Assembly: GCA_041191405.1 (NCBI GenBank) | Contig: JBEEOW010000019.1 | Location: 1-64,000 of the forward strand | DNA: 64,000 nucleotides | Direction of reading: 5' to 3' | Source of the DNA: JBEEOW01 sp041191405 | GTDB taxonomy: Bacteria > Bacteroidota > Bacteroidia > Cytophagales > UBA9547 | Part shown: in pieces, positions 54,098-63,112 of the stretch | How positions within the stretch are numbered: the stretch's first letter is position 1 | Layout: each line of letters starts with the position of its first letter | The notes under the pieces: generated by a model | The model's input: the letters and a program-made list of their open reading frames with translations, nothing else | What the model was told of the DNA's origin: nothing | Database searches by the model: none | Program-made: the position numbers and the translations under genes

Positions 54098-56779
54098 ATG
54101 GAATTAACTGATATATTAGAAAAAAGTAAAACTTTTGAAGTTGATAAAGCACTTATTGAAGAAATTGAGGATAAAAGAAAATATTTTTTAGAGAAATTTC
54201 CTTTATCATCTATTAAAAATATTACAATTGAAGATTTTGTATATAATAAAGATGGTAATAGTTTTTGTAAATTATTGGATTCTAATCAATTGTTTTTTGA
54301 TATTGATGAAGGTAAAAATGTTACGAAATTTGGATTTTTTGTAAAAGATGAAAAGTTCTATACTTGGGAAGGTGGGAAAAATAAAGAGTTAAAATCTAAG
54401 GAAGAGATTGAGTTAAATTTCAATAAATTTAAAGAAGCTTTAATTGATTTTATAGAATTAGTTTCAAAGGATGATTTTAATGGAATATCTAAATTAGAAG
54501 TTCCAATTTTTAAAAATGTTCTTCTAAAAATATTGTGTTTATATTTTCCTGATAAGTTTTTGTATGTTGCTGATAATCATATTTTATTAGCTGTATTGAA
54601 TTTTTTTGATGGTAATAAATCTCAAGCTAAACGTGGTACAAATATTATTGAAAATAACTTTGAAGTAAATAAAATAATAAATTCAATTAATGAATTTAAG
54701 GATTGGGATAAAATCAAATTAAGTGAATTTTTAAAAGTTAATTTTGCCAAAACAGAATCTAATTATTGGGTTTTTCAAGGTAATCTTAATTTTTTTGATG
54801 TTGCTAAAGCTATAAAAGATAATGCTTTAGATACTTGGAGTGTAAAAGCTCATAAAGACAAGATTAAAAATGGCGACAAGTTTATACTTTGGATAACAGG
54901 TAAAGACCAAGGCTGTTACGGTTTAGGTGAAATTATTTCAGATGTTTACGAAGGCGAAGATGATGAAAATCAAATTCAATATTATATTCAAGATAAGTCA
55001 AATACAATTGGAACTAGGGTTAGAATTAAATTAACTCATGATTTTTCCGAAAAACCTATTTCTAAAACTGAAATAGACCAAATAGCACAATTAAAATCAT
55101 TAAAAGTAGGAAGTCAGGGTACAAATTTTACGGCTACAAAAGAAGAATTTAATGCTTTATTAAAACTAAGAGAAAATTCTTTTAATGTATTATTATCCAA
55201 ATTTGAAAAAGACAAACTAGATGTTTTTTTTACATTCCTTAAAAGTATCATTTCAAAATATGACATTCAAAAAGGAGATGAAAGAGTAGTTTTTAGTGTG
55301 GTTGACAATCAATTGAATTTTACAATTGGACAAAGATATTGTTTGAATTTAAGAAAAGTAAATTCGATTACTCAATTCAGAGTTATTTCTACTTCAGCAA
55401 TTTCGGATAATACAGTGAATTTCGAGGGTAATCCAATTGCTGTTTTAAATGATTTAGAGAATCTAAATTTATCACAAATTCAATTAGATAAAGTTTATCA
55501 AGCAATTGAAAATGAATTAAATAAGACTAAAAAATCAGGTTTTTTAAAAAACAACAATACTGATTTTGAAAAATATGTATTTGGAATGGAAAATAAAAAT
55601 GAAATTAAAGTGAATCAAACTCCAATAAACCATCCATTAAACACCATACTTTACGGTCCTCCAGGAACAGGAAAAACACATTTAACTTTGTTGAGAGCAT
55701 CCGAAATTGTTGAAAATAGAAAAATTGAAACCTATTCAGAAGCTCAACAGATTTTTAATACACATCTTGGTGACCGTATTGAATTTATTACGTTTCATCA
55801 AAACTATAGCTATGAAGATTTTATTCAAGGGGTAAGACCTGATGTATTAAATGAAGGTAATTTGAGTTTTGAAAAAAGAGATGGCATTTTTAAGCAGATA
55901 GCTGATAGAGCTTTAAAGAATCTCTTGGAAAGTGAAAAGCCAGGTAGTATTAAAAAAGATTTTGATGTAGTATTCAATGAATTAATAAAGCCTTTAAGTT
56001 TAGGTGAAGTTGATGAAATTGAAATTCCAATGAAAAAAGCTTCATTTTTTATTAATTCAATAACAACGAAATCCATCGAATTTAGAAAAAATGAAGGTGA
56101 TTCAAAACATACATTGAGTATAGAATCATTAAGGAAAATGTATTTAAATGGTTCAAATGAGCTTATTGTTGGAGGTTTACAACCATATTATTCTCCTCTT
56201 TTGAATATACTTCTTGAAAAAGGAAAGGCAAATGGAGGTTTTGATAGAGTCAAAAAACAAAACTATGTAATCATCATTGACGAAATCAACAGAGCAAATA
56301 TTTCTAGAGTTTTTGGGGAGTTAATTACCTTAATCGAAGAAGATAAACGTTCGCATGGAAAAACTCCTTTGCGTTGTAAACTACCCTCGGGTGATGATTT
56401 TATAGTACCATCCAATTTATACATACTTGGTGCAATGAATACCGCTGATAAATCTATTTCGCTGTTAGACATAGCCTTACGAAGACGTTTTGAGTTTGAA
56501 GCCATGTATCCATTGTATGAAATTAATGGTGTGGAAATTAATTCAGCGAGTATTTTAAGAAATATAAACGCAAGTATAAAAGCTAGAAAAGGTCCTGATT
56601 TTCAAATTGGTCATGCTTATTTTATGGGTGATAATTTTGATTTGATAGCTACCATGAATAAAAAAGTAATTCCTCTTTTACTTGAGTATTTCATGAACGA
56701 CGAGAAAGAAGTGAAAGAGATTTTACAAAAAGCAGGTTTTACTGTTGATGCTGAAAATTGGCCTTTAAAAGTTAGCTAA
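54098..56779 (+). CDS. mcrB: EVE-domain McrB, AAA+ GTPase-like subunit of a modified-DNA restriction system
   Basis: 893 residues. 1-210: an unassigned helical region. 223-340: an EVE (YTH-like) domain (YWVFQGN, DTWSVKAHKDKIKNGDKFILWITG), a fold known to bind modified cytosine. About 350-500: another recognition-like region (KGDERVVFSVVDNQLNFTIGQRY). 510-870: the McrB-type AAA+ module with Walker A GPPGTGKT (520-527), Walker B DE at 728-729 (IIIDEINRA), and the McrB signature MNTADKS at 780-786 with arginine finger LRRRFEF. It would sense modified DNA and translocate it for McrC cleavage. mcrC follows by one base. Confidence 0.92.
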   Translation: MELTDILEKSKTFEVDKALIEEIEDKRKYFLEKFPLSSIKNITIEDFVYNKDGNSFCKLLDSNQLFFDIDEGKNVTKFGFFVKDEKFYTWEGGKNKELKSKEEIELNFNKFKEALIDFIELVSKDDFNGISKLEVPIFKNVLLKILCLYFPDKFLYVADNHILLAVLNFFDGNKSQAKRGTNIIENNFEVNKIINSINEFKDWDKIKLSEFLKVNFAKTESNYWVFQGNLNFFDVAKAIKDNALDTWSVKAHKDKIKNGDKFILWITGKDQGCYGLGEIISDVYEGEDDENQIQYYIQDKSNTIGTRVRIKLTHDFSEKPISKTEIDQIAQLKSLKVGSQGTNFTATKEEFNALLKLRENSFNVLLSKFEKDKLDVFFTFLKSIISKYDIQKGDERVVFSVVDNQLNFTIGQRYCLNLRKVNSITQFRVISTSAISDNTVNFEGNPIAVLNDLENLNLSQIQLDKVYQAIENELNKTKKSGFLKNNNTDFEKYVFGMENKNEIKVNQTPINHPLNTILYGPPGTGKTHLTLLRASEIVENRKIETYSEAQQIFNTHLGDRIEFITFHQNYSYEDFIQGVRPDVLNEGNLSFEKRDGIFKQIADRALKNLLESEKPGSIKKDFDVVFNELIKPLSLGEVDEIEIPMKKASFFINSITTKSIEFRKNEGDSKHTLSIESLRKMYLNGSNELIVGGLQPYYSPLLNILLEKGKANGGFDRVKKQNYVIIIDEINRANISRVFGELITLIEEDKRSHGKTPLRCKLPSGDDFIVPSNLYILGAMNTADKSISLLDIALRRRFEFEAMYPLYEINGVEINSASILRNINASIKARKGPDFQIGHAYFMGDNFDLIATMNKKVIPLLLEYFMNDEKEVKEILQKAGFTVDAENWPLKVS

Positions 56780-56780
56780 T

Positions 56781-58151
56781 ATGAAGCCAATTAATCTGTT
56801 TGAATATCAAAATAAAGCAATTTTTGAGGAGAATTTCCATGAATTAGAAGAGTTCTTAGATGATATTTGGTCGAAAAGAGAAAAGGTTTCCTATTACAAC
56901 GAACAAGAAGAAATTGATAAAATTGAATCCCAACGATTTATTCAGTTTCTACATAAATCCAATGAATTAAAATCAAACAAATATGTTGGAGTTATTCATT
57001 TTGAAGGACAAACCATCAATTTATTGCCCAAAATATTTTACGAAAAAGGTAAAGAAATTAATGAATTTCAAGTTCAATGTATTCATAATCATGTACTTTG
57101 GTGGCTGAGTTATTGCCGAAAGTTAAAGTTCCCCAATTATCAAACTTCATTATCTTCCAATAAAGGTGATTTTTTAGAAGTATTAATCTATTTGTTTTCA
57201 AAATACACAAAAGAGCTTTTAGCCAATGCTGTATTTCAACAATACGAAGAAATTGATAATGAGCATAGTAATATAAAAGGCAGACTGAATACAAACGCTT
57301 ATATCAATGAAAATTTAGCTAAAGGTCGCTGGCATAAGGTAAACTGTACATATGATTCTTTTGTGATTGATAATAAATTTAATCGCATTGTAAAACAGGT
57401 TTGTAAGTTGTTGGTCAACGTTACCAAAGATGATCAAAACAAGAAGAATTTAAGAGAAATCTTATTCATTTTGGATGAGGTTTCAGATGTTCATTATTCA
57501 GCAAATGATTGTGTGAATATTCAATTTAACCCTATGTTTAAAAGTTTTGAAACAGTAAGAGATTATTGTTTTCTGTTTTTAAATAATTGTATTTCATTGA
57601 ATTATAACAATAATCTAAAACTCTTTGCATTTCTTTTACCAATGGAATATGTTTTTGAAGATTTTATTTTTGGCTTTATCGACAAAGAAATAGCAGAAGT
57701 AAAAGCCATAGCACAATCTGTTTCAAAATCTTTAGCCGAAAACGGTACTTATCAGCTAAAGCCCGATTTATTCTTAAAAATAGGGGATAAGAATATCATT
57801 GCAGATACTAAATACAAGATTGTGTATTCTGACGAAAAAGACCCGAAAAATGGAATTTCACAAACCGATTTATATCAAATGTTAGCCTATGCAGTAAGGT
57901 TCAACATTGCGGATATTCTACTTTTTTATCCTGATACAATTACTCATTATCAGAGCAATAAGTCGAGTATTACCATTTTGGATGAATTGGCAAACAAAAC
58001 ACCAATTACCATAAAATCATATCAATTACCTATTATCAATAAAGCTATATTTGAAAATGAAAATATTGAGAATATGAGTTTACAAGTACTTTTTGAAGAT
58101 GTGAAAGAAAATTTAGTTGTAAAACTGAAGGAGATATTGATTCTACAGTAA
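56781..58151 (+). CDS. mcrC: McrC endonuclease subunit
   Basis: 456 residues. N-terminal beta-rich region (LFEYQNKAIFEENFHELEEF), a middle HSNIKGRLNTNAYI segment typical of McrC, and a C-terminal PD-(D/E)xK nuclease: YQLKPDLFLKIGDKNIIADTKYK, with the Asp and Asp-x-Lys catalytic residues at about 330-345. It needs McrB to cut DNA. One base after mcrB, so translationally coupled. No methyltransferase is nearby, which fits a type IV system acting on modified foreign DNA. Confidence 0.93.
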   Translation: MKPINLFEYQNKAIFEENFHELEEFLDDIWSKREKVSYYNEQEEIDKIESQRFIQFLHKSNELKSNKYVGVIHFEGQTINLLPKIFYEKGKEINEFQVQCIHNHVLWWLSYCRKLKFPNYQTSLSSNKGDFLEVLIYLFSKYTKELLANAVFQQYEEIDNEHSNIKGRLNTNAYINENLAKGRWHKVNCTYDSFVIDNKFNRIVKQVCKLLVNVTKDDQNKKNLREILFILDEVSDVHYSANDCVNIQFNPMFKSFETVRDYCFLFLNNCISLNYNNNLKLFAFLLPMEYVFEDFIFGFIDKEIAEVKAIAQSVSKSLAENGTYQLKPDLFLKIGDKNIIADTKYKIVYSDEKDPKNGISQTDLYQMLAYAVRFNIADILLFYPDTITHYQSNKSSITILDELANKTPITIKSYQLPIINKAIFENENIENMSLQVLFEDVKENLVVKLKEILILQ

Positions 58152-58203
58152 AATAAAAACTATAACCTAACAAATATCATTCACACAATTGTAACATATT
58201 GAT

Positions 58204-58211
58204 TATATTTG
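58204..58211 (+). promoter_or_regulatory. Candidate -7 box of ilvA
   Basis: TATATTTG fits TAnnTTTG, 22 bases before the GTG start. TTG lies only 12 bases upstream. Confidence 0.4.
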
Positions 58212-58233
58212 CAAAAACTTAGTTTATTTTACG

Positions 58234-59475
58234 GTGATAAGTGTAGAAGAAATAATACAAGCTAGCGAGCGTTTAAAAGGAATTGTAACGCATACGCCAA
58301 CGCAATTAAATGAGATTCTTTCCGAAAAATACGGAGCTAATATTTATCTTAAAAGAGAAGATTTACAGATTGTTAGGTCGTATAAAATTCGTGGTGCATA
58401 CAATTTAATTAGCACACTTTCTGAAGCTGACAGAGCCAAAGGCGTTGTTTGTGCAAGTGCAGGTAATCATGCGCAAGGTGTAGCTTATGCTTGTAGAAAG
58501 TTAAAAATTCAAGGTAAAATTTACATGCCTAATACAACTCCTAAACAAAAAGTTACGCAAGTAAAAATGTTTGGAAAAGAGTTTGTTGAAGTGGCACTTG
58601 TAGGTGATACTTTTGATGATTCATATTTTGAAGCTATTCAATATTGCGAAGCTAATGCTAAAGTTTTTGTACATCCTTTTGATGATAAGCGAGTTATAGC
58701 TGGACAAGGTACCGTTGCAGTTGAGATTTTAAATGATATTAAAGAACCAATTGATTATATTGTAATGCCAGTTGGTGGTGGGGGGTTGATTTCGGGAGTT
58801 ACAAGTTATTTTTCACATGTAAGTCCTGAAACAAAAATAATAGGTACTGAGCCACTTGGTGCACCATCAATGGATGAGGCAATTAAGCATAAAAAAGTAG
58901 TTACGCTTGAGCATATTGATAAATTTGTTGATGGTGCTTCTGTGAAAAAAGTTGGAAATGAACCATTTAACATTGTAAAAGATGCTTTAGATGAAATGGT
59001 TTTAGTACCTGAAGGAAAAATTTGTTCTACAATAATTAAGTTATACAACGAGCAAGCAATTGTAGTTGAACCTGCAGGAGCACTTTCAATTGCTTCATTA
59101 GATGCAATTAAAGATAAAATTAAAGGTAAAAACGTAGTTTGTGTTGTAAGTGGAAGCAACAACGATTTAGGTCGTATGCAAGAAATTAAGGAACGTTCTT
59201 TAATTCATGAAGGCTTATTACACTATTTTATAGTTCGTTTCCCTCAAAGAGCAGGTGCATTGAAAGAGTTTTTAGGCGAAGTTTTAGGACCTAATGATGA
59301 CATTACTCGTTTTGAGTATGTGAAAAAAAATAATAGAGATGAAGGTCCAGCTTTGGTTGGTATAGAACTAAAATATGCAACTGATTATGCTGCTTTAATT
59401 GATAGAATGAATTTGAAAAAAATCAATTTTACTTCAATTAATAATGATCCTAATTTGTTTGGTTATTTCTTGTAG
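58234..59475 (+). CDS. ilvA: Threonine ammonia-lyase
   Basis: PLP enzyme converting threonine to 2-oxobutanoate for isoleucine synthesis. 413 residues, GTG start. PLP Lys51 in RSYKIRGAYN, SAGNHAQGVAYA as the substrate loop, and the phosphate-binding VGGGGLISG. The C-terminal 85 residues (HYFIVRFPQRAGALKEFLGEV) are a single ACT-like regulatory domain, so feedback control is likely; this is the Bacillus-like length rather than the two-domain E. coli form. No other ilv genes here. A heptamer repeat follows. Confidence 0.94.
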   Translation: MISVEEIIQASERLKGIVTHTPTQLNEILSEKYGANIYLKREDLQIVRSYKIRGAYNLISTLSEADRAKGVVCASAGNHAQGVAYACRKLKIQGKIYMPNTTPKQKVTQVKMFGKEFVEVALVGDTFDDSYFEAIQYCEANAKVFVHPFDDKRVIAGQGTVAVEILNDIKEPIDYIVMPVGGGGLISGVTSYFSHVSPETKIIGTEPLGAPSMDEAIKHKKVVTLEHIDKFVDGASVKKVGNEPFNIVKDALDEMVLVPEGKICSTIIKLYNEQAIVVEPAGALSIASLDAIKDKIKGKNVVCVVSGSNNDLGRMQEIKERSLIHEGLLHYFIVRFPQRAGALKEFLGEVLGPNDDITRFEYVKKNNRDEGPALVGIELKYATDYAALIDRMNLKKINFTSINNDPNLFGYFL

Positions 59476-59613
59476 AGAGTACTGAGTATATGGTACTGAG
59501 TATTAAGTATTAAATACATTGTAATAGTTACTTGATATTTATTTCAAATAACTGTTAGCCGACAACTGATTACTTAAAACTCTAAACTCTAAACCCTTAA
59601 CTCTAAAAAAAAC
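59476..59613. repeat. Degenerate heptamer repeat spacer 7
   Basis: Fills the 138 bases between ilvA and the next ATG. Left part from about 59478 has units such as GTACTGA, GTATATG and GTATTAA; the right part (about 59540-59605), read on the other strand, has GTTTAGA, GTAATCA, GTTGTCG and similar units in phase, and ends in an A-run just before the start codon. Confidence 0.78.
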
Positions 59614-60132
59614 ATGTCAATTCAACAACCATTTAATTTCAAAAATTGGATAGATGAAAATAGACATCTATTAAAACCACCTGTTGGAAATCAAGTGGTT
59701 TATAAAAACAATAAAGATTTTATTGTAATGGTTGTTGGTGGACCAAATTCTCGAAAAGATTATCATTACAATGAAGGAGAGGAGTTTTTCTATCAGATTG
59801 AAGGCGAAATAGTGTTGAAAATCATTGATGAAGGAGTTCATAAAGATATAATTTTAAAGGAAGGTGATATTTTTTTACTTCCTCCAAGAGTGCCACATTC
59901 CCCTCGCAGACCAGCAAATACAGTTGGTTTGGTAATGGAACGATACCGTAAACCCGATGAACAAGATGGTTTTATGTGGTATTGCGAAAATTGTGGCGAA
60001 AAACTGTATGAAGAAAAAGCGGATGTAAGCGATATTGTAGTGCAGTTACCAATTATAATGAACAGATTTTATACACAACTTGAAAACTGTACTTGTAAAA
60101 AGTGTGGTACTGTGATGGAAAAGCCTGTTTAA
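59614..60132 (+). CDS. nbaC: 3-hydroxyanthranilate 3,4-dioxygenase
   Basis: Opens the ring of 3-hydroxyanthranilate, giving the precursor of quinolinate for NAD. 172-residue cupin. Iron ligands are His51, Glu57 and His95 (HYNEGEEFFY and VPHSPRRP), and a second rubredoxin-like metal site is formed by Cys124, Cys127, Cys161 and Cys164 (YCENCG and CKKCG), as in the bacterial enzyme. All ligands are present. The other kynurenine-pathway genes are not in the window. Confidence 0.95.
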   Translation: MSIQQPFNFKNWIDENRHLLKPPVGNQVVYKNNKDFIVMVVGGPNSRKDYHYNEGEEFFYQIEGEIVLKIIDEGVHKDIILKEGDIFLLPPRVPHSPRRPANTVGLVMERYRKPDEQDGFMWYCENCGEKLYEEKADVSDIVVQLPIIMNRFYTQLENCTCKKCGTVMEKPV

Positions 60133-60158
60133 GCTTATTTTATTTAAAAAATATGACT

Positions 60159-60188
60159 AAAAAGACTTGATTTAGCAAGTCTTTTTTT
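60159..60188 (+). terminator. Terminator after the 3-hydroxyanthranilate dioxygenase gene
   Basis: A 10-bp stem (60159-60168 with 60177-60186), loop GATTTAGC, T-run. Confidence 0.85.
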
Positions 60189-60204
60189 ATTCTAAATATA
60201 TTTA

Positions 60205-60234
60205 TTGTATATACAAATAAAATATTTACATTTG
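60205..60234 (+). promoter_or_regulatory. Full-consensus Bacteroidota promoter
   Basis: TTG at 60205-60207, exactly 19 bases, TACATTTG at 60227-60234. It is the best match to TTG-N19-TAnnTTTG in the window, 19 bases before the ATG. Confidence 0.7.
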
Positions 60235-60253
60235 TTATGATAATAATAGGGGT

Positions 60254-61144
60254 ATGCAGCGACATCATTTTGTTAAATTACTAGCATTAGCTACTCCAAT
60301 GACAGCATTTGCTATGGAGTTAAACACATTTGAAAAAATTACTGATAAGTTGGCATTAAGTGAAAGAATGCCAGCTTTGTTTGTTGGGCATGGAAATCCA
60401 ATGAATGCTTTGTATGATAATCCATTTACACAAACGTTATCAAAATGGGGGAAAGCATTACGAAATAAACAGAAGCCAAAAGCTATCATGGTTGTGTCAG
60501 CCCATTGGCTTACAAAGGGTACTTTTGTAAATAATGTTCCTAAACCAGAAACAATCCATGATTTTGGAGGATTTCCAAAAGAATTATTTGATATGCAATA
60601 TCCTGCACCAGGTTCACCTGAGTTTGCTAAATTAACTGCCTCATTGCAGCCATCCTTGATTCATGAAGCCGATGATTGGGGGATTGACCATGGAACTTGG
60701 ACTATTTTACATCATTTATTTCCCGAAGCTGATATCCCTGTTTATCAATTAAGTATAGATTATTCTAAACCTATGGAATATCATTTTAATTTAGCAGCTG
60801 AATTAAAATCACTTAGAGATAAGGGTGTTTTAATAATTGGTAGTGGCAATGTAGTTCACAATTTAGGAATGAGTATGCGAGCATTTCAAACAGGCGACCC
60901 CAAACCATTTGATTGGGCTGTAGAGTTTGATGAATATGCCAAAAAGAAAATTGAAGAAAGAGATTGGTTTGCTTTATTTAATTATGAAAATACAAAAGCT
61001 GGTAAACTTTCTTCACCTTCAATGGATCATTACGCACCAATGATTTATACTTTAGGTTTATCATACGCTAATGAACCTATTACTCAACTTTACGAAGAAG
61101 TAAGTTTTGGCGCAATTAGTATGCGTACTTTTTCTGTAGGATAA
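60254..61144 (+). CDS. ygiD: DODA-type extradiol dioxygenase (LigB/YgiD-like)
   Basis: 296 residues of the class III extradiol dioxygenase fold. Metal-site residues are His46 (FVGHGNPMNAL) and His84 (VVSAHWLT), with HDFGGFP at 102-108 and a further GSGNVVHN segment. Family members open catechol rings such as 4,5-DOPA, but the natural substrate in bacteria is unclear. The N-terminus (MQRHHFVKLLALATPMTAFA) is like a short export signal, common in Bacteroidota versions, so it may be periplasmic. It has a strong promoter of its own. Confidence 0.88.
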   Translation: MQRHHFVKLLALATPMTAFAMELNTFEKITDKLALSERMPALFVGHGNPMNALYDNPFTQTLSKWGKALRNKQKPKAIMVVSAHWLTKGTFVNNVPKPETIHDFGGFPKELFDMQYPAPGSPEFAKLTASLQPSLIHEADDWGIDHGTWTILHHLFPEADIPVYQLSIDYSKPMEYHFNLAAELKSLRDKGVLIIGSGNVVHNLGMSMRAFQTGDPKPFDWAVEFDEYAKKKIEERDWFALFNYENTKAGKLSSPSMDHYAPMIYTLGLSYANEPITQLYEEVSFGAISMRTFSVG

Positions 61145-61149
61145 AAATA

Positions 61150-63111
61150 CTAATCAATATTCCAATTTACTTGGGTTCTAAATTCCCAAGTTATTGGTTT
61201 ATTATTAATCACTTCTCTAATTCCTTTTATGTACAAATTTGTATTTTTTGATATTTTAAACTTTGTATTTATTGCCAATCTATGACCTTTTCCATAAAGC
61301 ATTGGAACACTAAATAACAATGGTACATCATTTTCTGGTATATAAATTCTTAAATCATAATTGTTAATATCAAAAAATACATTTCTGATAGTTAAATGCA
61401 TCAACTGGAATTTTAAAATTACATCTTGCCAAATAGCAGTACTTGTTTGTACGTATTGTAAATTTTGAATAATTCCTCCTGACAATGAATGTTTGTTATT
61501 AGTGTTTGTAAATTTAAATCTACTTACTAGTTGATATCTTTTTTCTTTTGAATATGTAAATAGTTCATTTCCATTTGTTAATGATGATTTCTTGTCGAAA
61601 AAATTCCCTCTAAATTGAAAAATTATAAAATTGTTTTTTTTGAAATCGTTTTGGTATTTAATTAAAAAATCACTGCCTTCTGAAGAAAAATCTATTAAAT
61701 ATTTAGGGGCAACAGATAGGTATTTATCAATATATCCACTTAATGAATTCTTTGAATTTAATTTGTAATTGAAACCAAATAATAAACCATTTTCATTTTG
61801 TTGTTTTAAATTATCTGAAAAACTATTTGCATAAGGTGAATAGTATGCTGGATTATAATTTCGTAAAACCAATGCTACATCTAAATTCTTATATAATGGA
61901 TAAATTAAATTTCCAATGTATGATGTAGCATTAAAGTTGTTCATTGAAGCAACTTCAAATTGTAAAATACCGTTTCCAATATTCTTATTTAAGTATAAAC
62001 TATTTAATAATAAGTTGTTACTTGAATACTGACCTGTTACTTGATAAAGTTTAGATTTAGTGGTTACAGTTTTATCCCATTGAAAAAATACAGTACTTAA
62101 ACCTATTTTAAAGTTTGAAAATTTATATTTTAAATTCAAAGCGTTAAAAACTTCATTTCTGTTTGCTTTATTTAAAATTTCATTTTCTGTTCTATGTAAA
62201 CCACTAGAGTATAGACTATTAATTTGATTATTAGTAGTATTCATCGTATCTGATTTCAAACTCGCATCTTGTTTATTTATTGAAATTCCATAAATTAATT
62301 CAAAGTTTTTATATTGTTTAAAAAAAGCCAAGCCTCTACCAAAACCAGTTTCCATACTTGATTTGTTTGGCATAAGTCCCCATTGAGCTCTTGATATGAT
62401 GTTAATTATATTTGCACTTTTCCCCATTTGAAAAGCTCCACCCATCACCATTCCTAACCCAAATTGTAATCTATAATCACCAATAATAATGTTTTTTACA
62501 ATTTTTTTAGGTTTAATTGATACAGCTAATGTTAAAAAATCAGCACCAAAATAGTTTTTTGATGGGTCAAATTTATATGTTTCTCCAACATCATTTTCAA
62601 TTATACAATTCAATTGTATTTTTCTACTTAATTCAAGTTGTGTTCTAAATTGCCAGGCATATTTTTGACCAAGATAATTTGTTGGCATACTGTCTGGTAT
62701 TGAAAACCTTACACTTACAAATTGATTCGACGTTGAATTATCAAATTCATTTAATGGAAGTATATAAAGTAATAGCAGTTTTATTTTATCTATCGGCAGT
62801 GAATTTATATTCTGTAATTCATAAAGTGATTTAAAATTTCCACTTTCTACTCGGTAAGTTAGAATATCATGTATTTGTTTTGATGATAAAATTCCAATTG
62901 ATTCCATTGAAATAGAATCGCATTGGTTTAAATTTAGTTTATTTATGCCAGTAAAATATTGATTTTCGTAATTTTGTTCTGGGCTTATTGTGCTTTCTTG
63001 AAAAATTTGATTTTCGAATATATAATTTTCGTTATTATTTAAAGTGTCACTTAAGGTTTGACTAAATAAATTATTACTAATCAATATGAATATAAAAAAT
63101 ATTTTTTTCAT
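61150..63111 (-). CDS. Outer-membrane beta-barrel-like protein with helix-hairpin-helix domain
   Basis: 653 residues from the ATG at 63111, which starts a signal peptide (MKKIFFIFILISNNLFSQ); the frame extends 8 codons further but would overlap the upstream stop. Residues about 80-130 are a ComEA-type helix-hairpin-helix (INKLNLNQCDSISMESIGI and YELQNINSL). The rest is a long run of alternating beta strands ending in FRTQVNWNID, so an outer-membrane barrel is likely. This mix is frequent in Bacteroidota; its job is unknown. One base after the preceding gene. Confidence 0.82.
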   Translation of the reverse strand: MKKIFFIFILISNNLFSQTLSDTLNNNENYIFENQIFQESTISPEQNYENQYFTGINKLNLNQCDSISMESIGILSSKQIHDILTYRVESGNFKSLYELQNINSLPIDKIKLLLLYILPLNEFDNSTSNQFVSVRFSIPDSMPTNYLGQKYAWQFRTQLELSRKIQLNCIIENDVGETYKFDPSKNYFGADFLTLAVSIKPKKIVKNIIIGDYRLQFGLGMVMGGAFQMGKSANIINIISRAQWGLMPNKSSMETGFGRGLAFFKQYKNFELIYGISINKQDASLKSDTMNTTNNQINSLYSSGLHRTENEILNKANRNEVFNALNLKYKFSNFKIGLSTVFFQWDKTVTTKSKLYQVTGQYSSNNLLLNSLYLNKNIGNGILQFEVASMNNFNATSYIGNLIYPLYKNLDVALVLRNYNPAYYSPYANSFSDNLKQQNENGLLFGFNYKLNSKNSLSGYIDKYLSVAPKYLIDFSSEGSDFLIKYQNDFKKNNFIIFQFRGNFFDKKSSLTNGNELFTYSKEKRYQLVSRFKFTNTNNKHSLSGGIIQNLQYVQTSTAIWQDVILKFQLMHLTIRNVFFDINNYDLRIYIPENDVPLLFSVPMLYGKGHRLAINTKFKISKNTNLYIKGIREVINNKPITWEFRTQVNWNID

Positions 63112-63112
63112 T

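Noticed and set aside
61150..63111. ComEA competence protein
   Set aside because: The helix-hairpin-helix is only a small part of a 653-residue barrel-like outer-membrane protein.
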